Source: an uncultured Clostridia bacterium (GTDB lineage: Bacteria > Bacillota > Clostridia > UBA1381). Taken from it: a DNA stretch of 44,968 nt. The notes beneath the pieces were generated by a model. That model did no database searches. It saw nothing but the letters and a program-made list of their open reading frames with translations, and was not told the origin of the DNA. Position numbers and translations under genes: made by a program. Of the stretch, positions 33,729-42,635 are shown piece by piece (the stretch's first letter is position 1; every line of letters begins with the position of its first letter). The stretch covers positions 1 to 44,968 of the forward strand of contig CANQQW010000006.1 of NCBI GenBank assembly GCA_947626075.1, given 5' to 3'.

Positions 33729-34567
33729 ATCTTAATGTATCGACCGCTCCTTTTATATCTTTCTCGCGCATAAACGCCTCGCCTATAAGAGCCGCGTCGA
33801 AGCGCAGCGTCCTCAAATACTCAAAGTCGCCGTGAGTTCTTACGGCGCTTTCCGCGACCTTGATCTTATCGGAGGGTATAAGGGGCAAAAGTCTTTCGCA
33901 TGTTGTGATGTCCTCCTCGAACGTGGCAAGGTTCCTGTTGTTCACGCCTATTATCTTTCCGTACTCAACGGCTCTCTTTACTTCATCCTCGTTATGCGTT
34001 TCCACGAGCACGTCGAGTTTTAATTCGTCCGCCAGAGCGTGGAATTTTTTATACTCCGCGTCGGTGAGCGCCGCCATTATAAGGAGTATAGCATCCGCGC
34101 CGACTGCCTTCGCCTCGTAAATTTGGTACTCGTCCACGGTAAAGTCCTTACGGAGTATGGGAATATCAAACCGCGACTTTATTTCGGGAATAAAATTTAT
34201 GTCCCCTTTAAAGTACTCCGGCTCCGTCAGCACGGACAGCGCCTGCACGTTACATTTTGCGTATTCTTTTGCTATCTCCATATGGTCGAAGTCGGCGCGT
34301 ATAAGTCCCTTTGACGGCGACGCTTTCTTTATCTCCGCTATTACTGATACGTCGTCCGGGGACACTAAAGTGTCCGCGAAAGCGGGCGGCGAAGCTGCTG
34401 GTGGCGCTGAACGTGGCGGTGAACCTGGGCCTTCTGGGGTATTTTAAATACGCGGGCGGTTTTATTTCCGTCCTGTCGAGTTTTTTAAGCAATTCGCCCG
34501 CGCTTAGCCGTTCTTTCGCTTTCTCCACCCGCGCCTTTGACGACGCGACTAATTTATCAAGTATCAT
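33718..34567 (-). pseudogene. trpC: trpC (indole-3-glycerol phosphate synthase), frameshifted by a 70-base insertion
   Basis: The N terminus MILDKLVASSKARVEKAKERL (34567 downward, with GGAGG upstream) is in one frame. The rest of the barrel, from DVSVIAEIKKASPSKGLI on, is in another frame that ends at 33718. The later part retains ILRKDFTVDEYQI, IGVNNRNLATFEED and VAESAVRTHGDF. Between the two lie 70 extra bases bounded by CCGCCCGC repeats (34382-34389 and 34452-34459). Deleting one copy plus the 62 bases between them joins the frames as KPPAFADTLVSPDDVSV and gives 780 bases, exactly 260 codons with stop, a normal TrpC length. A GTG at 34363-34365 could restart a 215-residue product lacking the N-terminal helix, but no ribosome binding site precedes it. 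As assembled, full-length TrpC is not made. Confidence 0.92.
34382..34459. other. Insertion in trpC: 62 bases plus one copy of an 8-bp direct repeat
   Basis: The plus strand shows GCGGGCGG at 34382-34389 and again at 34452-34459. The 62 bases between them, read on the plus strand, encode KLLVALNVAVNLGLLGYFKY, then AGG across the second repeat. That is the hallmark stretch of MBOAT/AlgI-type membrane O-acyltransferases. The segment is not an IS: it has no inverted ends and no transposase. Confidence 0.85.
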
Positions 34568-34579
34568 GCAGCCTCCGAA

Positions 34580-35590
34580 TTAAAATCTGTTTGTGAACGC
34601 GGCAAGCTCCTCAACCTTTTCCATAACCTTACCGCTGTCGATTACCTCTTTAGCCTTTTCTATCGCCTCTTTGTAGCTCGAAGCCTTACCGCCGATATAG
34701 ATACCCGCAGCGCTGTTCATAACCACAATGTCGCGTTTCGCGCCCTTTTCGCCCGCGAAAATTTTCTTCGCGATTTCGGCGTTCTCCGCGCCCGTGCCGC
34801 CCTCTATCTCCTTAGGGTCGGCATACGCGATACCGTAGTCCGCGGGGTCAAGCTCATACTCGGTGATTTGACCGTCTTTTATCTCGTTTACATACGTCTT
34901 GCCCGTGACGGTAATCTCATCCATGCAGTCATCACCGCATACCACCATGGCATTCTTAACTCCCATCTCTTTCATAACCATCGCGAATACCGGCACCATA
35001 GCGCGGCTGAAAACGCCTATGACTTGTCTTGACGCGCCAGACGGGTTCGAGAGAGGTCCGAGCATATTGAATATGGTGCGTATGCCTATTTCCTTACGTA
35101 TAGGAGCGACATTTTTCATAGCCTTATGGAATTTCTGCGCGTTCATAAAGCCCATACCCGTATTCTTTATACATTCCTCTACCTGTTTCGGCTCGAGCAT
35201 TATATTTACTCCCAGCGCCTCCAACAAGTCCGCGCTGCCGCTCTTTGACGACGCGGCTCTGTTGCCGTGCTTGGCGAGAGTTACTCCCGCCGCCGCGCAG
35301 ACGAACATGGACGTTGTGGAAACGTTAAACGTGTTCGCGCTGTCGCCGCCGGTGCCTACAAAATCTATATATTCGTCGGTGTCAAGCTTTACGCTGCCGC
35401 CCTTTGATTTCATCATTTCGCAGCAGCCGACAATCTCTTCAACCGTTTCGCCTTTAATTCTGAGTGCGGTCAAAAACGATGATACAATTACCGGCGAAAC
35501 CGTTCCCTCAAGCATCATGTCCATCGCGCGCGCCGCCTCGCTTCGCGTGAGATTCTGACCGTCCACAACCTTTTTTAACAGCTCTTTCAT
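34580..35590 (-). CDS. trpD: Anthranilate phosphoribosyltransferase
   Basis: The product has 336 residues, normal for TrpD. It has the phosphoribosyl-pyrophosphate-binding glycine loop DFVGTGGDSANTFNVSTTSM, then KHGNRAASSKSGSADLLEALG, FMNAQKFHKAMKNV and the conserved FNMLGPLSNPSGASRQVIGV. It transfers phosphoribose to anthranilate. An AGGAGG site precedes the ATG. It is the first gene of the trp cluster in this window, with a promoter at 35630-35658 only about 40 bases upstream, so trpE and trpG are not part of this transcript. It ends 12 bases before the trpC start. Confidence 0.97.
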   Translation of the reverse strand: MKELLKKVVDGQNLTRSEAARAMDMMLEGTVSPVIVSSFLTALRIKGETVEEIVGCCEMMKSKGGSVKLDTDEYIDFVGTGGDSANTFNVSTTSMFVCAAAGVTLAKHGNRAASSKSGSADLLEALGVNIMLEPKQVEECIKNTGMGFMNAQKFHKAMKNVAPIRKEIGIRTIFNMLGPLSNPSGASRQVIGVFSRAMVPVFAMVMKEMGVKNAMVVCGDDCMDEITVTGKTYVNEIKDGQITEYELDPADYGIAYADPKEIEGGTGAENAEIAKKIFAGEKGAKRDIVVMNSAAGIYIGGKASSYKEAIEKAKEVIDSGKVMEKVEELAAFTNRF

Positions 35591-35629
35591 AAATAAAAAC
35601 CTCCTCTAATCTACACTAATCTGCCCTTT

Positions 35630-35658
35630 ATTGTATCATACGCACCCCCAAATTGCAA
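35630..35658 (-). promoter_or_regulatory. Sigma-A type promoter of the trp operon
   Basis: On the minus strand TTGCAA, a 17-base spacer and TACAAT. Transcription would begin within about 25 bases of the ribosome binding site, leaving no room for a leader peptide, T-box or attenuator. Confidence 0.65.
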
Positions 35659-35700
35659 TAGAGTGCGCTTTAATTTTATATATTTTTTATTTTTAACCTC

Positions 35701-35729
35701 TTGTAATATCTGTTATTGTATTGTATAAT
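35701..35729 (+). promoter_or_regulatory. Promoter of the iron alcohol dehydrogenase gene
   Basis: TTGTAA, a 17-base spacer and TATAAT, with a second TATAAT at 35735-35740. The start codon is at 35778. Confidence 0.65.
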
Positions 35730-35777
35730 AATTGTATAATTACCTTAAGAAAACCAAACAGAGGTGGAACACTTATT

Positions 35778-36923
35778 ATGAAAAGCTTTGACATAAGAAC
35801 GAAGATATATTTCGGCGAAAACGCGCTTGACCGTCTTACGGACTTACCTTACAAAAAAGCGTTTATAATAACAGACCCGTTCGTTGCGAAAAGCGGTATG
35901 CTGCAAATGGTTACGCTGCGCTTAAACGACGGATATACCGAATTTGAAATATTCTCCGACATAGTACCCGACCCGCCCATAGAGAAAATAACCGCAGGGG
36001 TAAAAGCCATGCTTGCCTACGACCCCGACGTGGTTATAACCATAGGAGGCGGCAGCGCGATAGACAGCGCGAAGGCGATACGCGAATTTGCCGTGCGCGC
36101 GACGCAGAAGGAGGTTGCGCTCATAGCCATTCCCACAACCTCGGGAACAGGCTCGGAGGTTACATCTTTCGCGGTCGTTACGGATCAGTCGAAGGATATT
36201 AAGTATCCTCTCGTTTCGGAGAGTATGCTGCCTACCGAGGCTATACTTGACGCAGACCTTGTAAAAAGCGTACCCGCAAACGTTACGGCGGACACGGGTA
36301 TGGACGTTCTGACACACGCTATCGAGGCATACGTAAGCATTAACAATAACGAATTTTCCGCCGCGCTCGCGGAAAAGGCGATTGAAATATGCGGCACGTT
36401 TTTGCTGCGCTCATACCTTGACAGTAACGATACTCACGCGCGCCGCAAAATGCACGTCGCGTCGTGTCTCGCGGGTCTCGCGTTCAACAGTGCGTCGCTC
36501 GGGCTTAACCACGGCGTGGCTCATGCACTCGGCGGTAAGTTCCATATTCCCCACGGCAGAGCCAACGCGATGCTGCTGCCGCACATTATCGAGTACAATT
36601 CGGGTATAAACAAGCACTCGAAAAGCCAGAAAGAATACCCGAAATGCGTTGAAAAGTATGTGAACGTGGCTAAGCTTTTGGGCGTTAATAACTTCAATGA
36701 AATAACCACTATCCGCGCGCTTGTCGGCTGGATCCAGTTTATGATGAAAGAAATGAATATACCTATCTCCATTTCACAGCTCGGCGGTATTGACCGCGGC
36801 GAGTACTTTGCCGCGATAGATTCTATGGCGGAAAAGGCTATAGCCGACGCGTGTACGGCGACAAATCCGCGCGTGCCGACCAAGCAGGACGTTGTGACTA
36901 TACTGGAGCATCTTTACGAATAA
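35778..36923 (+). CDS. Iron-containing alcohol dehydrogenase
   Basis: The product has 381 residues. The nucleotide-binding part has VVITIGGGSAIDSAKAI and IPTTSGTGSEVTSFAVV. The metal ligands are D and H in GMDVLTHAIEAY and the histidines in GLNHGVAHALGGKFHIPHGRANAM. These are the signatures of the type III (iron) alcohol dehydrogenases, which reduce aldehydes or act on diols such as 1,3-propanediol or lactaldehyde; the substrate cannot be read from sequence. An in-frame ATG at 35721 lies inside the promoter; the ATG at 35778 follows GAGGTGG and gives the usual N terminus. It is transcribed divergently from trpD. Confidence 0.95.
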   Translation: MKSFDIRTKIYFGENALDRLTDLPYKKAFIITDPFVAKSGMLQMVTLRLNDGYTEFEIFSDIVPDPPIEKITAGVKAMLAYDPDVVITIGGGSAIDSAKAIREFAVRATQKEVALIAIPTTSGTGSEVTSFAVVTDQSKDIKYPLVSESMLPTEAILDADLVKSVPANVTADTGMDVLTHAIEAYVSINNNEFSAALAEKAIEICGTFLLRSYLDSNDTHARRKMHVASCLAGLAFNSASLGLNHGVAHALGGKFHIPHGRANAMLLPHIIEYNSGINKHSKSQKEYPKCVEKYVNVAKLLGVNNFNEITTIRALVGWIQFMMKEMNIPISISQLGGIDRGEYFAAIDSMAEKAIADACTATNPRVPTKQDVVTILEHLYE

Positions 36924-36931
36924 GTACATAC

Positions 36932-36947
36932 CGTCCGCGCGCGGACG
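36932..36947. repeat. 16-base perfect palindrome
   Basis: CGTCCGCGCGCGGACG lies seven bases after the dehydrogenase stop codon. It may be a hairpin or a protein-binding site; it lacks a T-run of its own. Confidence 0.6.
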
Positions 36948-36953
36948 AAAGAT

Positions 36954-36986
36954 AGGGGCTGCGGCTTAACGCGCGCCCCTGTTTTA
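36954..36986 (+). terminator. Probable terminator after the iron alcohol dehydrogenase gene
   Basis: AGGGGC / GCCCCT arms with additional inner GC pairing are followed by GTTTTAGATTTT. The stem has bulges, so strength is uncertain. Confidence 0.55.
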
Positions 36987-37014
36987 GATTTTAACGGCTG
37001 AGAAAGGATTACAG

Positions 37015-38634
37015 ATGAATTTTAAAAGTTTAAAGGACAAGATCAATTGCGCGCCGGAGGCTATTATGACAGCGCTTCTTGCCGCGCTTACATTTATCCA
37101 GCGCTTCCTCGTCGGAGCGTACAAGCCGGTAATGGACGACTGGTTCCTGTACGGCGACCTATATACAAATACAGCCGAGCGAATTACAAAGTTCGCGCTG
37201 CCGAATGAAAAGTTTGCGATACGTCCGTTCGCGGCTGCTATAGACATATTCGTGAACGCGCCGCTGTTTAAGCATATATGGCTCGCGGAGCTTATCGTCA
37301 CTTTGGCGATGCTTGCGGGCGCGTTTCTCATAATACGCGCACTCAGAAAAAACGGAGCCGCAGGCGCGGGATTTTTTATGTGCGCGGTATGTCTCTTCCC
37401 CGTTGGGCTTGAGGCGACTTACTGGCTCGCGGCGGCGACGCGCGTAGGCTACGCCATGCTTTTTATCGGCGCGGCGCTTTGCGCGCTCACGTATTGGTAC
37501 GAAACGGGTAAAAGGCGCGGCATTGTCCTGTACGCCCTGCTCGGTATGATAAGCGTCGGATTTTACGAGCCGGCAATAGTTATGTATATTATACTGACGC
37601 TGTTTGTGATATGGAATAACCGAGGCGGGAAAAAGACGCTTTTGCCGATTATTATACTCGCCGCGCAGATTTTGCTTATAGGTATTTATTATATCTTAAA
37701 TTCAGGCTCCGGCGAGATACAGTCGCGCGGGGGATTTGTCGAGACGAGTTACGCAGAGCATTTTCGCGTTGTGTTTGACTATATCAAAACCATTCTGACA
37801 AAACATTCCGTAACGATAATGAAAAACAGCTTCGTAAGCGGTTTGCTCACAATACTCGGCGGTCACGGCTTTATCAAAACCGCCGTTATAATAACTCTGT
37901 CTGTACTGTTCGGCGTATTTTCGGCTTTATGTGTGAAAAACCGTAAATTCTCGCCCGCCGTGCTGCTGCTCGGTACCGCGATGCTTGCGGGCGGGTTGGC
38001 GCTCAACTTTGTGCTCGGCTCGGAGCGTATACCGCTGCGCGTAGTTTACTTCTCGTTCTTCGGGCTAGGACTTATAGCTGACGAGCTTATAACGCTGCTC
38101 CCCCATCGCGCAAGTCAGATACTGACCGCGCTGTTGCTGTCGGTTTCGGCGTTTGTGTTCACTACCGCCGGTATAGGCGAGGTGATGAGCTACGTAAAGA
38201 CATCGGAGTACGACATGTATATAACGCGGCAGCTTGTGGAGCTTGACACGCCGGAGCGTATCAGCAATCCCGATAAAAACACATACCTTTTCGGCGGTCA
38301 GCACTATTACGTTGATACGTCAAGTCTCAACTACCTTGACCACATACGCGGCGTGAGCGGTAATTACGCGGACATTACGGGCTGTATGCGTCATATAACG
38401 GGCGCGGCGTTCACAAACAATATTATGACCTTTACCTACGGCGACACGCAGACGCTGAAGCCGTATATAGATGTTGAGGGACTTTGCGCGTTCTACAATG
38501 TCGAGTACGATAAGACGGTGGCGCCGGTAACGCTTGTGCCGGACGGCGATGATTACAATATTGTCCGTGAGGACGGCTCGTTAGCCGGCAGACTCGAGCA
38601 TAAGGACGATGTGAGCTATCAGTATATAGACTAA
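37015..38634 (+). CDS. Polytopic membrane protein, GT-C/GtrII-like glycosyltransferase
   Basis: The product has 539 residues and about eleven hydrophobic segments to residue 400, then a soluble tail of about 140 residues. The first loop contains KPVMDDWFLYGDLY, whose DDW acidic motif is expected of GT-C enzymes using polyprenyl-linked sugars. LFPVGLEATYWLAAATRVGYAML and GFYEPAIVMYI are reminiscent of GtrII-like or DUF6056-like proteins. It probably glycosylates a wall or lipid acceptor outside the membrane (inference). AAAGGA precedes the ATG. It follows the dehydrogenase after a terminator. The DHIRGVSGNYADITGCMRHI stretch lies in the soluble tail and is not recognised. Confidence 0.65.
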   Translation: MNFKSLKDKINCAPEAIMTALLAALTFIQRFLVGAYKPVMDDWFLYGDLYTNTAERITKFALPNEKFAIRPFAAAIDIFVNAPLFKHIWLAELIVTLAMLAGAFLIIRALRKNGAAGAGFFMCAVCLFPVGLEATYWLAAATRVGYAMLFIGAALCALTYWYETGKRRGIVLYALLGMISVGFYEPAIVMYIILTLFVIWNNRGGKKTLLPIIILAAQILLIGIYYILNSGSGEIQSRGGFVETSYAEHFRVVFDYIKTILTKHSVTIMKNSFVSGLLTILGGHGFIKTAVIITLSVLFGVFSALCVKNRKFSPAVLLLGTAMLAGGLALNFVLGSERIPLRVVYFSFFGLGLIADELITLLPHRASQILTALLLSVSAFVFTTAGIGEVMSYVKTSEYDMYITRQLVELDTPERISNPDKNTYLFGGQHYYVDTSSLNYLDHIRGVSGNYADITGCMRHITGAAFTNNIMTFTYGDTQTLKPYIDVEGLCAFYNVEYDKTVAPVTLVPDGDDYNIVREDGSLAGRLEHKDDVSYQYID

Positions 38635-38640
38635 GACAAT

Positions 38641-38674
38641 AAAAAAATACGGCTGCACGCAGCCGTATTTTTTT
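38641..38674. terminator. Bidirectional terminator
   Basis: A perfect 16-bp stem AAAAAAATACGGCTGC / GCAGCCGTATTTTTTT with a two-base apex, T-tailed in both directions, shared by the membrane protein gene and the convergent cyclophilin gene. Confidence 0.92.
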
Positions 38675-38676
38675 AT

Positions 38677-39150
38677 TTACACAAGTCTTATCGTCTTAAT
38701 AATTTGGTCGTCGAGCGGTTTGTCGCTCATGTCGGTAGGAGTTTCCGCGATTTCGTCAACCACGTCCATACCGTCCGTAACCATGCCGAACGCCGCGTAC
38801 TGACCGTCAAGGTGCGGAGCGTCGTCATGCATGATGAAGAACTGGCTTGACGCGCTGTTCGGGAACATTGTCCGCGCCATCGAGAGTACGCCGCGCTCGT
38901 GCTTTAAATTGTTCGGTACTCCGTTCGCGTCAAACTCGCCCTTTATCGAAGGCGCGTCCTTGTGCTCGCCGTCCGCAGTGTAGCCGCCGCCTTGAATCAT
39001 AAAGCCCGGTATTACGCGGTGGAAGATAAGTCCGTCAAAGAAGTTATCCTCAATAAGCTTCAGAAAGTTTTCAACCGTTATCGGCGCGGTATCGGGGTAA
39101 AGCTCGGCTTTTATGATACCGCCGTTTTCCATTTCTATTTCGATATTCAT
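38677..39150 (-). CDS. Cyclophilin-type peptidyl-prolyl isomerase, cytosolic
   Basis: The product has 157 residues with no signal. Cyclophilin signatures are visible: PITVENFLKLIEDNFFDGLIFHRVIPGFMIQGGG (read in parts; the catalytic Arg is in FHRVI), RGVLSMARTMFPNSASSQFFIMHDDAP and LDGQYAAFGMVTDGMDVVDEIA. It accelerates prolyl isomerisation in folding. AAGGAG precedes the ATG. It lies 15 bases after the lipoprotein cyclophilin gene, its close relative, so both probably arose by duplication and are co-transcribed behind gyrA. Confidence 0.96.
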   Translation of the reverse strand: MNIEIEMENGGIIKAELYPDTAPITVENFLKLIEDNFFDGLIFHRVIPGFMIQGGGYTADGEHKDAPSIKGEFDANGVPNNLKHERGVLSMARTMFPNSASSQFFIMHDDAPHLDGQYAAFGMVTDGMDVVDEIAETPTDMSDKPLDDQIIKTIRLV

Positions 39151-39165
39151 ATATATCTCCTTAAA

Positions 39166-39978
39166 TTACGTATTTTCGCTCTCGTTTAGAATTTTTTCAA
39201 TGTCCTCGGCGGTAAGCTCGCCGCTCTGTGACTTAGCGTCATCATCAGAATTTGATGACGGCTTGGACGTCGCTTTCGGCGTCGGCTTTGCGGTTGATTT
39301 TGAGCTGTCTGATAAATCCTTGTCCTCGTCGTCCTTTGAAGATGATGACGAGCTGCCGGAGTTTATTCTGATCGTTTTTATAACAACCTCATCAACGGGT
39401 ACGTCGTCCATACCGGACGCTTCGACTGAGCCGGTTCTGCCGGCGGCGATGTCGTCAACCACGTCCATGCCATCGGTTACAACGCCGAATGCCGCGTACT
39501 GACCGTCAAGGAATGTGGAGTCCGCCTGTACGATGAAGAACTGGCTTGTCGCGCTGTTCATGTCCTGCGCTCTCGCCATTGATATTGTGCCTCTTGTGTG
39601 CGGCAAAGAATTTTCAAAGCCGTTCGCCGCAAACTCTCCCTCAATAGTGCTTGCCTTCTTCTGCTTCAAATCCTCGTCATAGCCGCCGCCCTGAATCATA
39701 AAGTCCTCTATTACTCTGTGGAAGATTGTTCCGTCATAGAAGCCGTCCTCCGCAAGATCCACAAAGTTTTCCACCGTTATCGGAGCAAGGTCGGGATACA
39801 GCTCAAGCTCTATCTCGTCTCCGCCCTCAAGCTCTATCGTCGCGCTTATGGTATTCTGCGTCAGCGCCGGGTCGGCGGTGGGTACCGGCGTCGCTTCCGG
39901 CTCGTCGCTTCCACCCGAGCATGACGCGAGCATCGTCACAGATAAAATCAAAGCTAAAGTACAAATTATTTTTTTCAT
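39166..39978 (-). CDS. Cyclophilin-type peptidyl-prolyl isomerase, lipoprotein
   Basis: The product has 270 residues. The signal peptide ends in the lipobox LASC, so the mature form starts at Cys20 or nearby and is anchored outside the membrane. A short spacer leads to the cyclophilin domain (about 45-205): IFHRVIEDFMIQGGGYDED, ARAQDMNSATSQFFIVQAD and LDGQYAAFGVVTDGMDVVDDI. The last 65 residues are a Ser/Lys/Asp/Thr-rich linker ending in a short acidic helix ELTAEDIEKILNESE. The exterior location suggests a role in folding secreted proteins. A GGAGG site is placed on the last bases of gyrA, two bases after its stop. Confidence 0.94.
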   Translation of the reverse strand: MKKIICTLALILSVTMLASCSGGSDEPEATPVPTADPALTQNTISATIELEGGDEIELELYPDLAPITVENFVDLAEDGFYDGTIFHRVIEDFMIQGGGYDEDLKQKKASTIEGEFAANGFENSLPHTRGTISMARAQDMNSATSQFFIVQADSTFLDGQYAAFGVVTDGMDVVDDIAAGRTGSVEASGMDDVPVDEVVIKTIRINSGSSSSSSKDDEDKDLSDSSKSTAKPTPKATSKPSSNSDDDAKSQSGELTAEDIEKILNESENT

Positions 39979-39980
39979 AA

Positions 39981-42500
39981 TTATTCTTCTCCTCCAGATT
40001 TATTTTCAGCATCGGCTTCATTACTCTCGCTGTCAGCCGCGCTGTCGTCCTCGCGCTCCGCGCGCGCCAAGCCTACCACATTTACGCCCTCCGCGGGTTT
40101 CATCAATCTTACGCCCTGCGTCTGACGGCTGTACGATGATATTTCATCACTGTGCATTCTTATTATAACTCCGTCCGAGGTGATTAAAATTATATCATCC
40201 TCATCCGTTACGGTTTTCATACCGGCAAGCTTACCCGTTTTTTCGGTTATACGGTACGTGAATATGCCCATACCGCCGCGCGACTGTATACGGTATTCGT
40301 CGAGCGGCGTCTTTTTGCCGTAGCCGTTTTCCGTAACCGTGAGCAGCCGGCTTTCGGGGAGAATGATCGAAGCGCCTATTACGTAATCGCCCTTTCTCAG
40401 CTTTATGCCGCGCACGCCGCGCGTGACGCGTCCCGTAACGCGCACTTCCTTTTCGCTGAAGCGTATCGCGTAACCGTCGTGCGTACCGAGAATAAGATCC
40501 TGCTCGTTGTCTGTGAGCTTAACTCTTATAAGCTCGTCATCCTCGTCCAAATCAATGGCTCTAAGTCCGCCTTGACGTATTCTCGAATAATCCATCAGAT
40601 TTGTTTTCTTTACTATGCCGCCGCGCGTAATAAATGTAAGGTACTTGCCTTGCTCAAATTCCCTTATCGGTATCATAGCCGTAACCTTTTCGCCGCTTTC
40701 AAGCGGGAGCAGATTAACGATTGCCATACCTTTCGCCTGACGGCTTGCCTCGGGTATTTGGTAGCCGCGCAGCTTGTACACAACTCCTTTTGACGTGAAG
40801 AACAATATCGTGTGGTGCGTCGTTGTCGTGAACAAATGCTCGACAAAATCCTCCTCGCGGGTCGTCAGTCCCGAAATGCCTCTTCCGCCGCGCCGCTGCG
40901 AATGGTAGGTATCGACCGGCAGACGCTTGGTATAGCCGTTGTGCGTAAGAGTTACTACTATATCCTCCTCGTCTATAAGGTCGTCTATGTCGATTTCCGT
41001 TGTGACCATAGATATTTCCGTTCTTCTTGCGTCGCCGTACTTACTCTTGATTTCGGTAAGATCTTCCTTGATGATTTCAAGCACTTTGCTTTCGTCGGCA
41101 AGTATTTCTCTGTAGTTCGCGATTTTAGCCGTAAGCTCCGCGTATTCCTCCTCTATCTTGTCGCGCTCCATACCTGAAAGTCTTCCGAGCTGCATCTTTA
41201 CGATAGCGTCAGCCTGCTCGTCCGAGAGGGAGAAGCGTGAGCAAAGCGCTTCCTTTGCGTCGGGTATACTCTTTGACGCGCGTATTATGCGTATAACCTC
41301 GTCCACATTGTCTATAACTATCTTGTAGCCCTCGAGTATATGCGCGCGGTCAAGCGCCTTTTTAAGCTCGTATTTTGTACGGCGTGTGATTACGTCCTCC
41401 TGATGCGCGATGTAATAATTAATCATCTCGCGCAGATTGAGTATTTTTGGCTCCTTATCCACAAGCGCGAGGAGTATTACTCCGAATGTATCCTGCATCT
41501 GCGTGAACTTGTACAGATTGTTCAGTACCACGTTCGGGTTGGCGTCGCGCTTTAAGTCAATAACAAGACGTATTACCTCTGTCGACTCGTCGCGCGTGGA
41601 CGCGATACCGTCAATCTTACCGTCGCGCATAAGCTCGTTGATATGCTTTTCAAGCTTCGCCTTATTTACCTGATACGGTATTTCGGTAACGATAATCCTG
41701 TTTTTGCCGTTATGTTCCTCAATTTCCGCCTTTGCGCGGAGTATTATCCTGCCGCGTCCTGTAGTGTAAGCGTTTCTTATACCGCTTCTGCCCATAATAA
41801 CGCCGCCGGTCGGGAAGTCGGGTCCCTGAATGTGCGTCATAAGCTCCTCAATCGTTATCATCGGGTCGTCTATAACCGCGATAATTCCGTCGATAACCTC
41901 GGTGAGGTTATGCGGCGGGATATTGGTTGCCATACCGACCGCGATACCGGCGCTGCCGTTTACCAAAAGGTTTGGGAAACGCGACGGCAAAACGTCCGGC
42001 TCGGGAATTTTATCGTCGTAGTTAGGCACAAAATCTACTGTTTCTTTCTCTATATCGGTAAGCATGAGCGCGGATATTTTAGACATCTTCGCTTCCGTGT
42101 AACGGTAAGCCGCGGGCGGGTCGCCGTCAATGCTTCCGAAGTTACCCTTGCCCTGCACAAGCGGGTAACGCAGCGAGAAGTCCTGCGCCATACGTACCAT
42201 CGCGTCGTATACGGACGCGTCGCCGTGAGGGTGGTATTTACCGAGCACATCGCCGACCGTAGCCGCCGATTTCTTGAAGTCGTTCTCATAAAGGAGATTT
42301 GACTCGTACATATCATACAATATACGTCTGTGTACCGGCTTCATACCGTCGCGGACGTCGGGCAGGGCGCGGCTTACAATAACGCTCATGGCATAATCAA
42401 TATAAGCTTTTTTCATCTCGTTGTCGAGGTCAACTCCGACAACGTGCTGGTTTTGGATAGCGTCCATATCCAGCTTTAGTTCTTCCGATTTTTTTGCCAT
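39981..42500 (-). CDS. gyrA: DNA gyrase subunit A
   Basis: The product has 839 residues, normal for GyrA. The catalytic tyrosine is Y134 in AAYRYTEAK. Earlier landmarks are [22 protein letters not shown] and [22 protein letters not shown]. The C-terminal beta-pinwheel carries the GyrA box QRRGGRG, separating it from ParC. The quinolone-determining region has Ala at A95 (Escherichia coli Ser83 position) and Asp at D99 (Asp87 position). GyrA with GyrB supercoils DNA. gyrB is not adjacent, unlike many Firmicutes. AGGAGG precedes the ATG and a promoter lies at 42549-42577. Two cyclophilins follow closely. Confidence 0.98.
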   Translation of the reverse strand: MAKKSEELKLDMDAIQNQHVVGVDLDNEMKKAYIDYAMSVIVSRALPDVRDGMKPVHRRILYDMYESNLLYENDFKKSAATVGDVLGKYHPHGDASVYDAMVRMAQDFSLRYPLVQGKGNFGSIDGDPPAAYRYTEAKMSKISALMLTDIEKETVDFVPNYDDKIPEPDVLPSRFPNLLVNGSAGIAVGMATNIPPHNLTEVIDGIIAVIDDPMITIEELMTHIQGPDFPTGGVIMGRSGIRNAYTTGRGRIILRAKAEIEEHNGKNRIIVTEIPYQVNKAKLEKHINELMRDGKIDGIASTRDESTEVIRLVIDLKRDANPNVVLNNLYKFTQMQDTFGVILLALVDKEPKILNLREMINYYIAHQEDVITRRTKYELKKALDRAHILEGYKIVIDNVDEVIRIIRASKSIPDAKEALCSRFSLSDEQADAIVKMQLGRLSGMERDKIEEEYAELTAKIANYREILADESKVLEIIKEDLTEIKSKYGDARRTEISMVTTEIDIDDLIDEEDIVVTLTHNGYTKRLPVDTYHSQRRGGRGISGLTTREEDFVEHLFTTTTHHTILFFTSKGVVYKLRGYQIPEASRQAKGMAIVNLLPLESGEKVTAMIPIREFEQGKYLTFITRGGIVKKTNLMDYSRIRQGGLRAIDLDEDDELIRVKLTDNEQDLILGTHDGYAIRFSEKEVRVTGRVTRGVRGIKLRKGDYVIGASIILPESRLLTVTENGYGKKTPLDEYRIQSRGGMGIFTYRITEKTGKLAGMKTVTDEDDIILITSDGVIIRMHSDEISSYSRQTQGVRLMKPAEGVNVVGLARAEREDDSAADSESNEADAENKSGGEE

Positions 42501-42548
42501 AATTTCCTCCTAAAAAGTGTGTTTATTGCCTGTATTATTAATTATGTA

Positions 42549-42577
42549 ATTATATCATAAAATAACATGGAAATCAA
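42549..42577 (-). promoter_or_regulatory. Sigma-A type promoter of gyrA
   Basis: On the minus strand TTGATT, a 17-base spacer and a perfect TATAAT lie about 50 bases before the gyrA start. Confidence 0.75.
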
Positions 42578-42635
42578 GTAAAATAAGGCAATTTTCATGG
42601 TTTTTCCTTATATAAAACGCGTATTTGCCACAGTT

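Noticed and set aside
34157-34447. Plus-strand reading frames over trpC, one of which contains the MBOAT-like peptide
   Set aside because: Outside the 70-base insert these frames are antisense to intact TrpC sequence. There is no ribosome binding site or full MBOAT protein, so no plus-strand gene is called.
35591-35777. A possible trp leader, T-box or attenuator upstream of trpD
   Set aside because: The promoter at 35630-35658 places the transcript start about 30 bases from the start codon, and no T-box motif or Trp-rich leader peptide is present.
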